Below, in pieces: positions 33,119 through 44,659 of a stretch of DNA of 64,000 nt. Source of the stretch: Dama dama (lineage: Eukaryota > Chordata > Mammalia > Artiodactyla > Cervidae); contig NC_083695.1 of the NCBI RefSeq assembly GCF_033118175.1, positions 33,745,607 through 33,809,606 on the forward strand, in the 5' to 3' direction. Each line of letters begins with the position of its first letter. Position 1 is the stretch's first letter. Under the pieces are notes generated by a model. It was given only the letters and a program-made list of their open reading frames with translations. It was not told the DNA's origin and did no database searches. A program made the translations under genes and the position numbers.

Positions 33119-33295
33119 CATGTGCTAAGTTGCTTCAGTCCTGTCTGACTCTGCGACCCTGTGGACTGTAGCCTGCCAGGTTCCTCTGTCCATGGGGATT
33201 CTCCCCATGGCAAGAATACTGGTGTGGGTTGCCAAGCCCTCCTCCAGGGATCTTCCCAACCCAGGAATCAAACCCAAGTCTCTTATACAGTCTAG
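33119..33295 (-). mobile_element. Bov-tA SINE, minus strand, head missing
   Basis: tgtgctaagttgcttcagtc through acccaggaatcaaacccaag. The reversed tRNA-like A-box part is absent at the right end. Confidence 0.85.
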
Positions 33296-33299
33296 GTCG

Positions 33300-34925
33300 T
33301 CTGGAGGTATTTTGAGGATTGTTATACTTAGCCCACTCCAGTCGAGCAGTGTAAACTTCTAAAGCACCCAGCTTGTTCTTATCTCTTTAGTCCTCATTCC
33401 CGTGGACCTGCCACAATACCTAGTCCATAGTGTTTGGCTTCTTTAATGATTACGGATAGAAAGAACAAATGCCTTTTTAGAAGTAGCAGAACTTTTTGCC
33501 AATTTTGTGTCTAAGTATCCTTTCTCTTCTAATTTCATCTGGTAAAATTTTGGCAGCTAATTGTAGATTTTTATGAACTTACATTGGGTTGCTTTTGTCT
33601 TCTGTTATAAAAGCAATAATTAGAGGAAATGATCCTTTTGAGAGGTTGCTTAATGAATTCTGCTTCTTTCAACTGTGCTGCTTTAAATCTTATTTCAAGT
33701 AAACTGAACTAATGCCCAAATTATTTCACTGTAGATTCCAGAGTATTATGATTAATTTCCTTCCATTAAATTCCTTAGCGTCTTTTCTTTGGTGGTAGTG
33801 GTGGGGGTAGGGGCTCAACAATCGAAAAAGACTTTATTGATTTTACATTTAGTGTGGTTTACTCTGCTCAATTATATTGTTCAAATATAAGTTTGTGTGT
33901 GACAAAAGATTGTGTATATTGGAATTCTATTTTCTCTTAAATTACTTTGTGTTTTATTCACGACTGGTGTTTAATGGTTTAAGATTTCAAAAAGCCTGTT
34001 CTTCGTAAGTCCTCAAGTGCTTTTATTGTAATCCTGCAACCTAACCTTCTGGTTTCACTGCATCCTTCCCCACCCTTGAAACAAGCCCAGGCACAGACAC
34101 ACACTCTGGCATGCACCCCTATGAGCCCGTCCGCCTCCCCTGCCCCTCACCCCCACCTGACAGAACTGAACGCAGTGGCCCAATTCCAGTGGCCGTGGTG
34201 TTGCAACTCCCCTCCCCACTGTGGTGGCCCATGGACAGAGATCTCTTATCTTCAGCTGCAATAAGCTGGTTAGTTCCTTTTACTTCCATTAAGCTCATGG
34301 GCAGTGAAAATCCATTAGGTCATCACTACTTGGAGACTTTCTTTTTTCTGTTACTTTTTCACAAGGCATGCTGCTTGCATCCTCCAGAATGTAAGAGATG
34401 AGACCAGCATCTATTTTTGTATCTTAGCAGTGAACTTCATCCAAGACGGTCTTGATTTTTAAATGACTTTAGCTTGCATCATGATTTAAATTACTAGTCA
34501 AAAAATTTCAGCTTTTCTATAAAACATTCTATTAAAAATTTAGATGTATTCCTCATGGCTTACATTTAATAAATAAACACTATAAGCAGGGATCTGTGTT
34601 GTTTTTTTGGCTTTGAAAATTGAAAGTTTGGGAGCTATTATGTTTTAGAACTTGAAAACTCCATAGAAAATTAAGTATAATTCAGTTGTAGATATTTTTG
34701 CCATGTTAAATTAGAATTTTAACTATACCAAGCATAGAAGGCACTTTTAAGTTACTTTGTTCAACAAAACGTGATGGATGCATATGTGTATTCGTTAGAT
34801 GTTTTCTTTGTCACCAATAAACTGTATGTTTGTTTAGTAAAAAAGAACAAAGTGCTTCTTATAGAATGTTCATCCTCTCAAAACATGTGAAATGCATTTG
34901 TAAACTAGGCAAAGTCACCTAAAAT
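33300..34925. other. Mostly unassigned sequence
   Basis: A weak L2-like patch at 33340-33480. 34060-34260 is C-rich and open in several frames but has no splice support. Otherwise nothing is recognised. Confidence 0.4.
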
Positions 34926-34929
34926 TTGG

Positions 34930-35110
34930 GTCCTTTCCAGTCAAGTTATATAGCTTTCCTGTTCTTAGTAACTGGAGGCAGGGTTGTGATGGAAACAATG
35001 GGGGCTGGGCTGTGGACAGACCTGCTGCTTCTACCGCTCTGTAACTTTTTGCAAGTTAGGATTAACCTCTTTGAGCTTTGTTTTCTCATTTATAAGTTGG
35101 AAGAGGATTA
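34930..35110 (+). mobile_element. MIR-like SINE, plus strand
   Basis: taacctctttgagctttg followed by tttctcatttataagttgg fits the MIR core. The head is diverged. Confidence 0.45.
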
Positions 35111-35119
35111 GCATCCTGT

Positions 35120-35335
35120 TTGCACATAGCTCATGATACTAAGTAATTTATTTTCTCTAGACAGCACCTTATATTTGTGAATTGCTTTCAGGTGATGCTG
35201 TTTTATTTATTTTTTAAACTTCATCTCATTGGATTTTTACTGCCCATTTAGATGGTGGGTAAGGCAGATATCATTCTCCTTGTGCAGCTAAGAAAACAGG
35301 TTCAAGAGAAGTTTTATGCTTTATCTGTCTTATCT
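35120..35335 (-). mobile_element. MIR-like SINE, minus strand, interrupted by CHR
   Basis: The reversed core is seen as cttcatctcattggattttt and gcagctaagaaaacaggtt. Its continuation (ccagtcagtgacagcaagaa) resumes after the CHR SINE at about 35640-35700. Confidence 0.45.
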
Positions 35336-35628
35336 TTTTAAAAAATTGTATGTATTTGTGGCTGTGCTGGATCTTCGTTGCTGCGTGTGGGCTTTCTGTA
35401 GTTGGAGCGAGTGGGGTCTGCCCTCCCAGTAGTGGTGCGTGGACTTATCACTGTGGCGGCTTCTCTTGTTGGGGACCGGGGGCTCTAGATCGCGCAGGCT
35501 TCAGTAGCTGTGGCACACGGGCTTAGTTGCCCCGTGGCATGTGGAATCTTCCTGGACCCCAGGGATTGAGCCCGTGTCTCCTGCATTGGCAGGTGGAGTC
35601 TTAACCACTGGACCACCAGGGAAGTTCT
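35336..35628 (-). mobile_element. CHR-type SINE (long form), minus strand
   Basis: tgtatttgtggctgtgctgg through cactggaccaccagggaag. It is inserted in a MIR. A ttatcttt-like repeat on both sides is a probable duplication. Confidence 0.85.
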
Positions 35629-35709
35629 ATCTATTTTATCTTTACATGGCCAGTCAGTGACAGCAAGAACTCCAGCTTGTATCTCCTGGCCCCTGTCCCA
35701 TGGTTTTCT

Positions 35710-37555
35710 CACAAAAGTGCTATTTAATACTGTGAAATGGCAGGAAAAAAAGAAGCATAAAGCAGCTCTCTGCTGATAGTCACTTTATTTTTCCAATGTA
35801 ATTATATCTTTGGGGGAAAAAAAACAAACCTTTGATTTTTTATCTCCCAATAATTCATTTATAGTCAGTTAGTCCAAAGAAAGAATTTTTTCATATATTT
35901 ATGGAAGCAGCCACTATTTCTATGAAAGATTAGATAATATATCACCATTCTAAATGGATTTTTTAAAACTCTGTAATCCAGTGAATGGTTCTTGAATGCT
36001 TCTTAGCCTGAAGCGTGTAAGGTGGATTGTGAAGATTTTATCACTCAGGGTTTGTGCATTGTCACCACTCTTCTTTAGGTGTGAAGTTGACCTCCACTGC
36101 TGTGTAAATGAGTGATCATCTGTTCTCTTGGAAAAAAAAAACCACAAAAACCCCCTAAGTATATGAGGTGTGACAGTGTTGCAATGAAACAGACTCACCA
36201 AGTCACACATCAATACCAGCGTCGTTATTTTTGGTCAAATGCGTATCACATAGCTAAAATTTATCATCCTTATCCTAGTGTAACTTCAAATATCTTAGAC
36301 CTAAGCAGCCTCTGTATTCTTTTCAATATGTAGCAACGAGAGATTTAAAACTTTAATTACACAGATGGGACAGTAAGAAAACAATGCAAGATAAAAATCT
36401 CTAGGTAATGTTGTAGAAACTGAAGTTCTATACAACTTCAGAAAAGAGAAGGATCAGTAGGATGTCCTAGTGGAAATGTGAGCTTAACTGCATTTTGATC
36501 AGAATAACATTTTTTTCTGTTATCTTATTGCTAATATCTAAACACAGATAAATCTGGCATTAACCTAATGTCAGTGTTATCTAGAGACATCTGATGTTCA
36601 AAACAGAAAGTGGAGGTGGATTAGCCTCAGTTGACTGCCCTTGCTCAGAGGATGTGGTCAGGGCTGTTTGTCTGCGTCTGTAGCTCGGCTCCCTCTGTGT
36701 ACGGGATCACTGTGCCTATAGGCTCTCTCCTGGGTGACAGGAAGATGGCTGCCCGTACATCCTGCCAGGTGAGTGGTTCCAGCCTCCAGAAACTCCAGAA
36801 ACTCTCTCCCAACACATATATAGAAACAGCCTTCCTGAGGCATGCGTCCACCCCTTAGACCAGCTGTTGTCACCAGATGCTTGGGGTCTATGGTTTAGAG
36901 TATCATCCCTGTGAGTTGAGGATGAGGACATGATGATTGACAGTTCTCCAGGACCAGAAGTGGAAGTGGGTTTGCCAAAAGAAAGGGGGTGATGTGCCAG
37001 AGGAAGAGGAGAGGGTGGGAAATGTGTGCACAGCAGCACAAATATCAATAATAACTCTCATAGTCTGCGGCGTAGGACCGCAAAACAGTTCTTAAATTGT
37101 CCTCTGGGTTCAGGTCAGGGGTGTTAAACGCAGAGGAGTACTCTGAGTAATTCTAGATGGTCCAGGTGTCATTCCCTGTTATAGTGGTTTTTAAAGCTTT
37201 CAAATCGTCAACTACTCTTTTACCTAATACCCCATGAAAATATATATTCTGAGTGTCCCAAGTGTTTGTGCTTTGAAATATCTATATGTACCTTTTATAT
37301 TTGTGCTTTTATAAGTTGAAAAAGGTAATCACCATGGCCATCTATTTGGATGTGACAGCCCTCCATTTTATAAAATAATTACTATTGAATCAGAATTTTT
37401 GTTCAACGTGTGCTATTAGGTTACCTATCAAAGCCAACTGAATGAATGACTAAAAGGTTCAGATCAAAAGCAACTGGCTTAACTTCATGGAGATTTTCAT
37501 CCTTTAATTTAAAATGTGTCTGTGTCTAACTGATTATCTCTCACATTTTATAAAG
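35710..37555. other. Unassigned sequence
   Basis: No element is firmly recognised. It holds the splice-site-like pair at 36684-36768, listed under findings. Poly(A) at 36130-36139. Confidence 0.4.
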
Positions 37556-37559
37556 AAAT

Positions 37560-37940
37560 ATTGACGTCCTGTAAAGTATACAGTGACCTCACTTCTGGCT
37601 GTGTGGGCAGACTTCACTGCAGGCCTCTGAAGCATTGATATTCCTGTAACCTTTGAGGCAAGATGTGTGTACAGTGTATTAATGAGCTGGTGGAAGTGAT
37701 GTACAGTAATTTCATCCTTGGGTAAAAACAGATGTGAAAGATTCTGTTTTAATATTTAATCAGGCTCCAAGCCTCTGTTGGCTTGTTTAAGTTGACCTGA
37801 CAGCATTATACCTGGAAACACTTTGAATTAAACTCTGAGTGCTTGACCTTGTTCAAACAGTTGTAATTTAATAAGGCTGCTGTCTTGGTGGAGATAGCGT
37901 GGCTAATAGGCAAATCCTTTTCTGGCTGGGATTGTTCTGT
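37560..37940. promoter_or_regulatory. Candidate conserved noncoding element (untested)
   Basis: Repeat-free, balanced base composition, no open frame. It has several AT-rich core motifs of homeodomain type (taattt, attaat, taataag) between GC-richer patches. This is only an impression of constrained noncoding DNA. Confidence 0.2.
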
Positions 37941-37944
37941 TTGT

Positions 37945-38655
37945 GAGTGCTGAGGGTGGGGAGGGTCAGAGATTCCCAGGTTCTCACCAGCTTTAGGGAG
38001 GAGCTAGATTTGAAGAAGCAAAATGTCTAAATTAAAAAATTGTCTTTTAGAAGACCTTTAAGACCTCGTTTTTTGTTTTAATTTTTAGCCTTACAAAAGT
38101 AATGTTTTTAATGTAATTTTAGTTGGGCTCATTTTGGTTGAAAACAATGAAAAATCATTTGTTAAGAATGATTCCAACCAAGGGGGCTGGAAAATTCTCA
38201 GTAATCAGAGGAGCCCTAGGAGAAGCAGATGCCAGCTCTGGTTCTTTGTCTGTTTGTCCTTCCACCTCCTGTCTTCCCTGCCCACCCATTCATTCATTCT
38301 CTTTTCCCTCTGGTCTCTGTCTCTGCTTCCACGGCAAGTCCCTGGCTCCTCTCTCCTCTCTCATCTGCTGGTTTCCTCACTGTCCTTCCATCTTTTCCTC
38401 TGCCTCAAGGCTTCTGTTTACTCAGCGTTTCTTTTCTCTCAAGCCACCGGTTTGTAGTAGGCCTTAGTAGTTTCACCTTTTTGTATCCTTTCTGATGTGG
38501 TTTCTGTCATTAATAAGTTTGTTTCCTTATTCAGATTCCAGATAGTGGGATGCTATGTCAAAGCTACTGTGTTATCTGGAACATGTACAGGAATTGGTTT
38601 TGTCTTGAAAGAAAGTTTGTTTGGACTAGATACCATGAGTTGCCCAATATAAAGG
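37945..38655. other. Unassigned sequence with pyrimidine-rich tract
   Basis: 38240-38450 is C/T-rich and open in three plus frames because stop codons are rare in such sequence. No exon is supported. Confidence 0.45.
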
Positions 38656-38657
38656 TG

Positions 38658-38706
<49 letters not shown>
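38656..38706. repeat. (CA)n(TA)n compound microsatellite
   Basis: About ten CA dinucleotides run straight into about sixteen TA dinucleotides. Confidence 0.95.
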
Positions 38707-38708
<2 letters not shown>

Positions 38709-38709
38709 T

Positions 38710-39495
38710 GGTTATGAGAGTGTTCTTACATGCTTATTGGAAAAAAATGAGAAAAATAAAAATTAATCAAAATGCAATTAAAATCTCCTGTGATTCCCGC
38801 TATTCAAATAGCTAATACTTTGGTATATTTCCTCTCATATGTTTTCTTATTTGTGTATAAAAATTATATACACATTAAACACCCTCACCAAATTTGGAAC
38901 CATATTGGTAATACTTTTTTTTTTTGATAATACTTTAAAAGCCTTCATACGTACTGCTGTCACCAGTGACAGTGTAGGTATACTCAGGCTGTGAGACTTG
39001 TATTAAAAGCTATGCAGTTTGGTGTGAATATTTTATTCTTGGACTTCTGACTAATATTAAGTGTGGCATCCTTAATCATTTTATATTATCTTTTCTTTGA
39101 CTTGCATTATTTATCAGTCCCTTTGAGAGGAGTTAACTTGTATGTATTTCCAGCTTTCACTGTGTTTAACATAGTGACTCATATGAAATAAATGTCCAAT
39201 ATTTGGTGTCTTTTGCTTTGTTTTTACAAAATAATTTCTGTATATACTCTAAATACATTGATAAGGTTCCAGCTCAGAGGAATAAAACATATGTATGTGT
39301 ATATATGCTAATATGCTGAGGATATGGAAAAGGAACAAGGAAATACTAATTGCTTTAAAACTAGTAGAAATTTTGACAGTCCTTGTAGTATATGTGTCTT
39401 CTGTAGAAAGCTAGCTGGTTCTCCTTTTTCAGGAGGCCTTCCAGGGTGGCACTCATTGTCTTGTTGGGTTTGCTGTGGTCCAGTATGGTAAGCAG
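38710..39495. other. Unassigned AT-rich sequence
   Basis: T run near 38918-38928. Nothing recognised. Confidence 0.4.
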
Positions 39496-39499
39496 AGTG

Positions 39500-40072
39500 C
39501 TAAGAATGCCCCCTGATGACCTTTGGCCTTTGAACAAGCCCCTCTGCCTTGAGCATGGGTGCAACCTGTGAATGTGTTGAGCGGGCATGCCCACAATTAT
39601 ATTACCTTGGACTATGAAAGTGGGCAGTGTCCAGGTGGGCTAATGTAATCAAAGGAGCCTGTTAGTAGCAGAGCTTGCTCTCTGGATAATGAGAAGAGAG
39701 AGATTTGAGGCTTGAGTAGGATTTGATTGTGTTTTGCTGGCTTTGGAGATGGAAGGGAATATGTGCCTCGAAATGTGCATTGCTTCTAGAAACTGAGTGT
39801 GGCTCCCAGCTGACAGCCAGCAAAGAAACGAGGACCTCAGTTCTATAACCAATAGGAACTGAATTCCACCAGCAACCTAAATTAGCATGAAAGTGGGTTA
39901 TTCCCCAGAGGCTCAAGATAAGAGCCTGATCAACGCCTTCGTTTTGACTCTGTGACACCTTAAACAGAGAACCCAGTCCAGTCAGCCTGCTTGGACTTCT
40001 GACCTACAGCACTGTGAACTAAAAAATGGGTGTTGCTTACTCCACTGTTTGTAGCAATAGAGAACTAATATA
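39500..40072 (+). mobile_element. MaLR/ERVL-like solo LTR-type repeat, plus strand (family uncertain)
   Basis: It has the block order of a common old mammalian LTR-type repeat: ccaggtgggctaatgtaatc, then ccagctgacagccagcaaag, then acttctgacctacagcactg, ending gcaatagagaactaatata. There is no internal viral coding region. Confidence 0.5.
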
Positions 40073-40424
40073 ACCCAGAGTCTTGCTAATTCTTAGCTTA
40101 GTCAGATTTTATCTTTATTTTCTCTGGATATCAAGGGCAGAGTTCTCTGTCACACAGACTCACATTAACCCAGCTGAAGAACTGATGTATAAAGTTTGGG
40201 GGCCAGTATATTTGTTTATTTGTCTAAGAAGTAATTATCCCGGGAGTAGTTGATTTCTGTTATCTCCCTGAAGGCAGACCTGGGTAGGAAGCCAAGCTTG
40301 TATCAGTGGGCATGGCATCTAGCCTGAAGAGTTAGATTATTTTAGTTTTTCTGTCTCACAGCAGGGATTCCTGTGTCCTGGACAGTGTTTAAATGAATGC
40401 TGCCAGCTTATCTGGAGACTCACT

Positions 40425-41010
40425 CTATTAGTTTTCAATTGCTCTGTTAACAAATCACTGTAATTTAACAGCTTAAAACAACATTTGTTATCTCACAGTT
40501 TCTATGGGTCGGCATGGATTAGTTGGATCCTTGGCTCAGGGTCTCACCAGGCTGCAATAAAGATGTTGGCTGGGGCCATGATCTCTTCTGAAAGTTGAGT
40601 TCCTCATCTAAGCTCGTTGGATGTGGATGGAGTTCAGGTCTTTATGGTCATAGGGTTGAGGCCCTTTGCTTCTAGAAGCTGCTCTTCCATATGACCCTTC
40701 TCCACAACATAGTTTTTTGATTTTTCAAGATCCTTTGAGAATCTCTTATAGACTTCCAATCTCTGATCCTTTGAAAAAGCTCCATCTGATTAAGTCAGGC
40801 TCACCTTAGATGATCTCTATCTTGATGGACTTGAGGGTCAGTGGATTTGGGACCTTAATTATATTTGCAGAATTTCCTTACCTTGGTCACATAACTTAAC
40901 CTAATTGTGGGGGACTGGGGAGAACCCATAATATCCATGGTCCTGCCAAGGGGAGGGAATTCTAGAGGTTGTATACACCCAGAGGCCATCCTAGAATTCT
41001 GCCTACCACT
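40425..41010 (+). mobile_element. Old LTR-like interspersed repeat, plus strand (family uncertain)
   Basis: Opens attagttttcaattgctctg with acaacatttgttatctcac and closes ccatcctagaattctgcct, the termini of a widespread old mammalian repeat. No coding remnant. Confidence 0.4.
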
Positions 41011-41064
41011 GCTTTAGTCTCAGTGTCCACTGCTGACTGGCTTCTTGTGTCTGCCACCTTCTTT

Positions 41065-42343
41065 CAGTTCAGTTGCTCAGTTGTGTCCGACTCCTTTGCA
41101 ACCCCATGGACTGCAGCACGCCAGGCCTCCCTGTCCATCACCAACTCCTGGAGTTTACTCAAACTCATGCCCATTGAGTCAGTGATGCCATCCAACTGTC
41201 TCATCCCTCTGTCGTTCCCTTTTCCTTCTGCCTTCAATCCTTCCCAGCATCAGGGTCTTTTCAAATGAGTCAGCTCTTCGCATCAGGTGGCCAAAGTATT
41301 GGAGTTTCAGCTTCAGCATCAGTCCTTCCAGTGAATATTCAGAACTGATTTCCTTTAGGATTGACTGGTTCGATCTCCTTGTAGTCCAAGGGATGCTCAA
41401 GAGTCTTCTCCAACACCACAGTTCAAAAGCATCAATTCTTTGGCACTTAGCTTTCTTTGTAGTCCAGCTCTCACATCCATACATGACTACTGGAAAAACC
41501 ATAGCCTTAACTAGATGAGCCTTTGTTGGCAGACTCATATCTCAGCTTTTTAATGTGCCATCTCGGTTGGTCATAACTTTTCTTCCGAGGAGCAAGCGTC
41601 TTTTAATTTCATAGCCACAGTCACCATCTGCAGTGATTTTGGAGCCCCCCCAAAATAAAGTCTGCCACTGTTTCTACTGTTTCTCCATCTATTTGCCATG
41701 CAGTGGTGGGACCAGATGCCATGATCTTTGTTTTTGGAATGTTGAGCTTTAAGCCAACTTTTTTGCTCTCCTCTTTGACTTTCACCAAGAGACTTTTTAG
41801 TTCTTCTTCACTTTCTGCCATAAGGGTGGTGTCATCTGCATATCTGAGGTTATTGATATTTCTCCCAGCAATCTTGATTCCAGCTTGTGCTTCTTCCAGC
41901 TCAGTGTTTCTCATGATGTACTCTGCAGGTTAAATAAGCAGGTGACAAAGGAAATGGCATCCCACTCCAGTATTCTTGCCTGGAAAGTCCCATGGACTGA
42001 GGATCCTGGTAGGCTACAGTCCATGGAGTCTCAAAGAGTCGGACACGACTGAGCGACTTCACTTCGCTTCAATATACAGCCTTGGCGTACTCCTTTTCCT
42101 ATTTGGAACCAGTCTGTTGTTCCATGTCCAGTTCTAACTGTTGCTTCCTGACCTGCATACAGATTTCTAAGGAGGCATGTCAGGTGGTCTGGTATTCCCA
42201 TCTCTTGAAGAATTTTCCACAGTTTATTGTGATTCACACAGTCAAAGGCTTTGGCGTAGTCAGTAAAGCAGAAATTGATGTTTTTCTGGAACTCTCTTGC
42301 TTTTTTGATGATCCAGCAGATGTTGACGGTTTGATCTCTGGTT
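41065..42343 (-). mobile_element. BovB LINE fragment (about 1.28 kb including a SINE), minus strand
   Basis: It encodes, on the minus strand, part of an RTE-clade reverse transcriptase. From high to low coordinates there is the block with NHNKLWKILQEMGIPDH and GVRQGC (to about 42090), then YADD within NLRYADDTTLMAESEEE (about 41830). Next come KIMASGP and, in another frame, ESWTTKKAKCQRIDAFE (41179-41538). YADD is the catalytic motif C of the polymerase. Frame changes near 41540-41620 and a SINE at about 41946 break it. The 5' end is missing. ccttcttt at 41057-41064 and 42344-42351 is the duplication, so both ends are defined. Confidence 0.93.
41946..42071 (+). mobile_element. Bov-A SINE nested in BovB, plus strand
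   Basis: aaaggaaatggcatcccact through cggacacgactgagcgac. It interrupts the BovB between gcaggtgacaa and caatatacagcc, which are contiguous in BovB. Confidence 0.85.
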
Positions 42344-42625
42344 CCTTCTTTAGCTGTGTTAATACATCCAGTGTTTGGAGGTCTGGGCTTGGAAGCTGTT
42401 TTGCATAAAGCTGCTACATAGTTCTACTCATATGCAGTATGTATTGATTTTTAAGTTTAAATTTATAAAGCAGATTAATTAATCTTTTCCCTTCAGTAAT
42501 TGAGGAATGGAATGAAGGGAAATGTCTTCACTATAATTGCCAAGATTCTGACAACAGTGACCTCTTTTTGTAGTTTTATGGCCTGAAGATTTTATATTAT
42601 TAGGGAAATTCTGCCCTCATCAAAC

Positions 42626-42736
42626 AGTTTCGTTTTGTGGCCACGTTCTTGGGATCTTAGTTCTCCAACCAGGGATTGAACCCAAGCCACGGCAGTGAAA
42701 AACACCAAGTCCTAACACTGGACCACCAAGGAAGTC
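42626..42736 (-). mobile_element. CHR-2-like SINE, minus strand
   Basis: ttttgtggccacgttcttg through actggaccaccaaggaagtc. Perfect 12-bp duplication ccctcatcaaac at 42614-42625 and 42737-42748. Confidence 0.92.
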
Positions 42737-42749
42737 CCCTCATCAAACT

Positions 42750-43330
42750 TTTGAGGACTATAACTTAACATTCTACTTAATAGATGGAGAAACTGGGGAG
42801 AGGAAATGAGTTGTTTGCACAATTAAATTATTAACCATTGAAGAAATGCCAGTGTATTGTTTCTTATTTATATTCTACATTCTCTCACTGTGAAGACTCC
42901 TGGTAAAAGGCAGTCTAAATTTAAAGCAATTAAGATAAAATTCTATTATGAGGACTTTGATAGTACCTGAACATAGATGTCCTTGTTCATTAAAATGAAT
43001 GCTAAGGAGTCCAGAATGTGTTTTCATGAGGCAGGTTTTTACCACTGCCCATCTGTTCTGAGAGATCTTTGCCTCAGGCCACAGTGGCCAGGAATATGGC
43101 AGTTAACTTGCCTTGCTCTCTGGGGAAAAGTCCAGAAATGGGCAGTGAATTAGTAAGTAAGAAGTGTTCCCTGAGCTGTAGGCAGTCAGTTGTTGATTCA
43201 CCGATGAAAAGGTAGGAGGTAGGCTAATGAAACACGACATTCAGACTCGGCTATTGACTCTTAGCTGAGCTGAACTGGGGATTTCTGCTGTTTTGCTCAT
43301 TTTCCCTGAGTGGAGTAGTTTGTAGGTTAG
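42750..43330. other. Unassigned sequence
   Basis: No element or exon is recognised. Confidence 0.4.
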
Positions 43331-43334
43331 ACAT

Positions 43335-43475
43335 GCAGCCCTGGGAATCAGGCTGCCTGGGGTAAACCCTCATTCTCCATTTACCTCTGTCTCCCGAGCC
43401 TCTCTTTGCCTGTCTGTAAAATGAGGGGTAAAAGAGAGTTTATGTAAAACACTTCCTATGGTGCTGAGCGCTAGT
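43335..43475 (+). mobile_element. MIR SINE, plus strand
   Basis: Sense order: gggaatcaggctgcctggg, then ctctttgcctgtctgtaaaa with tgaggggtaaaa. Confidence 0.65.
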
Positions 43476-43479
43476 ACTG

Positions 43480-44085
43480 GTGGTGGACCCAGGAGAGATG
43501 GCTGAGATGGGAGCCATCAGTCCCAGCAGGGAGGGTTAGAATTGTTTAGAATTGCCAATGCAGAGTGATAATAAAAAGCAGACTGGCTTTAGTTAGTTTA
43601 TTACTGTTTTTAAATTCTCTGCAGACAAAGTACCCCGTTACTGCCTGCACCCTGGGTAGACCACTCCTTCCATCCAGCCCCTTGAAATGCCACCACTGCC
43701 TAGCCAGTAAATGCCCCAAAATGTTTACTGCTTTTCTCACATTTGAGCCAAGGTAGATGTTTTCATTAGAGAGGAATTGCTGGGTGGACATGGACTAATA
43801 ACGTTTGTAATCGTAGAGTGTAAAAAAATTGTTGTAATAAAAATAAGACATTTTGAATACAGTTTATAAGCCATTAAGAACAAAATGTAGCAGAATCTGA
43901 CCTGAATAACGGAAAAATGAGGCAGTACTGAAATCAAAACAGAGCTTTGCTTTTTTCTTTGTCTGAGTCCCTAACATTGTAATACTTCGAACATCTGCAT
44001 GAAGACATGAACTGTCCCTTCACTTATTACTTCAGTCTTCCATTTTGTCTGTAAACCATAATTAGACTTACAGTTTCAGCCTGAG
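43480..44085. other. Unassigned sequence
   Basis: Nothing supported. Confidence 0.4.
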
Positions 44086-44089
44086 CTTG

Positions 44090-44350
44090 GCAATCAAGAT
44101 GGTCCCTGTCCCTAGTCTTGGCCTCAACCCCCTTTCTCTAACTCATCACCCAAGACTCTCCGTTCACTTACACACGTCGTTTCCAGCTCTGCTGGACTGC
44201 TTCTTGGGCTTCAGCCCCTGGCTTGCTCCCTGCACTGTGTCCCAAACTACCTAAGTCACAGTTCTGCAGGTTAAGTCTCTTTGCATCAATGAAGCCTTCC
44301 TTTCCAGATCTCTTTACTGCTTTTTCCTGGTGCTAAATCCTTCTTTTAAA
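44090..44350 (+). mobile_element. L2 LINE 3' region, plus strand
   Basis: Pyrimidine-rich L2-like text with tgcactgtgtcccaaactac and aatgaagccttcctttcc in order. Confidence 0.5.
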
Positions 44351-44472
44351 TTTATAGCATTTGTTTATAGGACTCATTTTTTCCCCAGCCTGCAGATGTT
44401 GGCTGAGATCTCACTGTAGTCAAAGCAGGATGATCCCTGGGTTCTGCAGAGAGGCGGCTGAACAGGTTGGAA

Positions 44473-44652
44473 ATGGTCACTGTTGCCTTCCTGAACTTCT
44501 CTTGTCCCGTTTTCTTTTCAGGATACATTTGTTTCACAGTCACCTGTCTTCTCTACTCTTACTACAGATGGAAACGAATCCACCAGAAATTGCTTAGACT
44601 AAGTGGGCAAGAACTTTCAGAATATTCAGAAGGGATCTTAGAAGTAACTTAA
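44473..44652 (+). CDS. Possible 59-aa single-pass membrane microprotein, or a terminal exon
   Basis: ATG at 44473 has G at -3 and G at +4 (ggaaatgg), a favourable initiation context. The frame is 59 codons and stops at 44650-44652. Residues about 3-31 are almost all hydrophobic or aromatic, including CPVFFSGYICFTVTCLLYSY, enough for one membrane span. Then come a basic stop-transfer cluster (RWKRIHQK) and an acidic, serine-containing tail ending EGILEVT. This is the layout of small integral membrane proteins. The same frame contains a strong acceptor (cccgttttcttttcag, ending at 44520), so it may instead be the last exon of a longer gene, entering at the GA of a split codon. No family is recognised. 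Confidence 0.3.
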   Translation: MVTVAFLNFSCPVFFSGYICFTVTCLLYSYYRWKRIHQKLLRLSGQELSEYSEGILEVT

Positions 44653-44659
44653 TGTAGAA

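Noticed and set aside
38123..38495. Three overlapping plus-strand frames of 88-114 codons
   Set aside because: The region is a C/T-rich tract where stops are rare. The predicted peptides are Ser/Leu/Phe-rich low complexity.
39500..41010. Possible endogenous retrovirus
   Set aside because: Only LTR-like non-coding sequence is visible, with no gag, pol or env remnant, so only solo LTR-type repeats are called.
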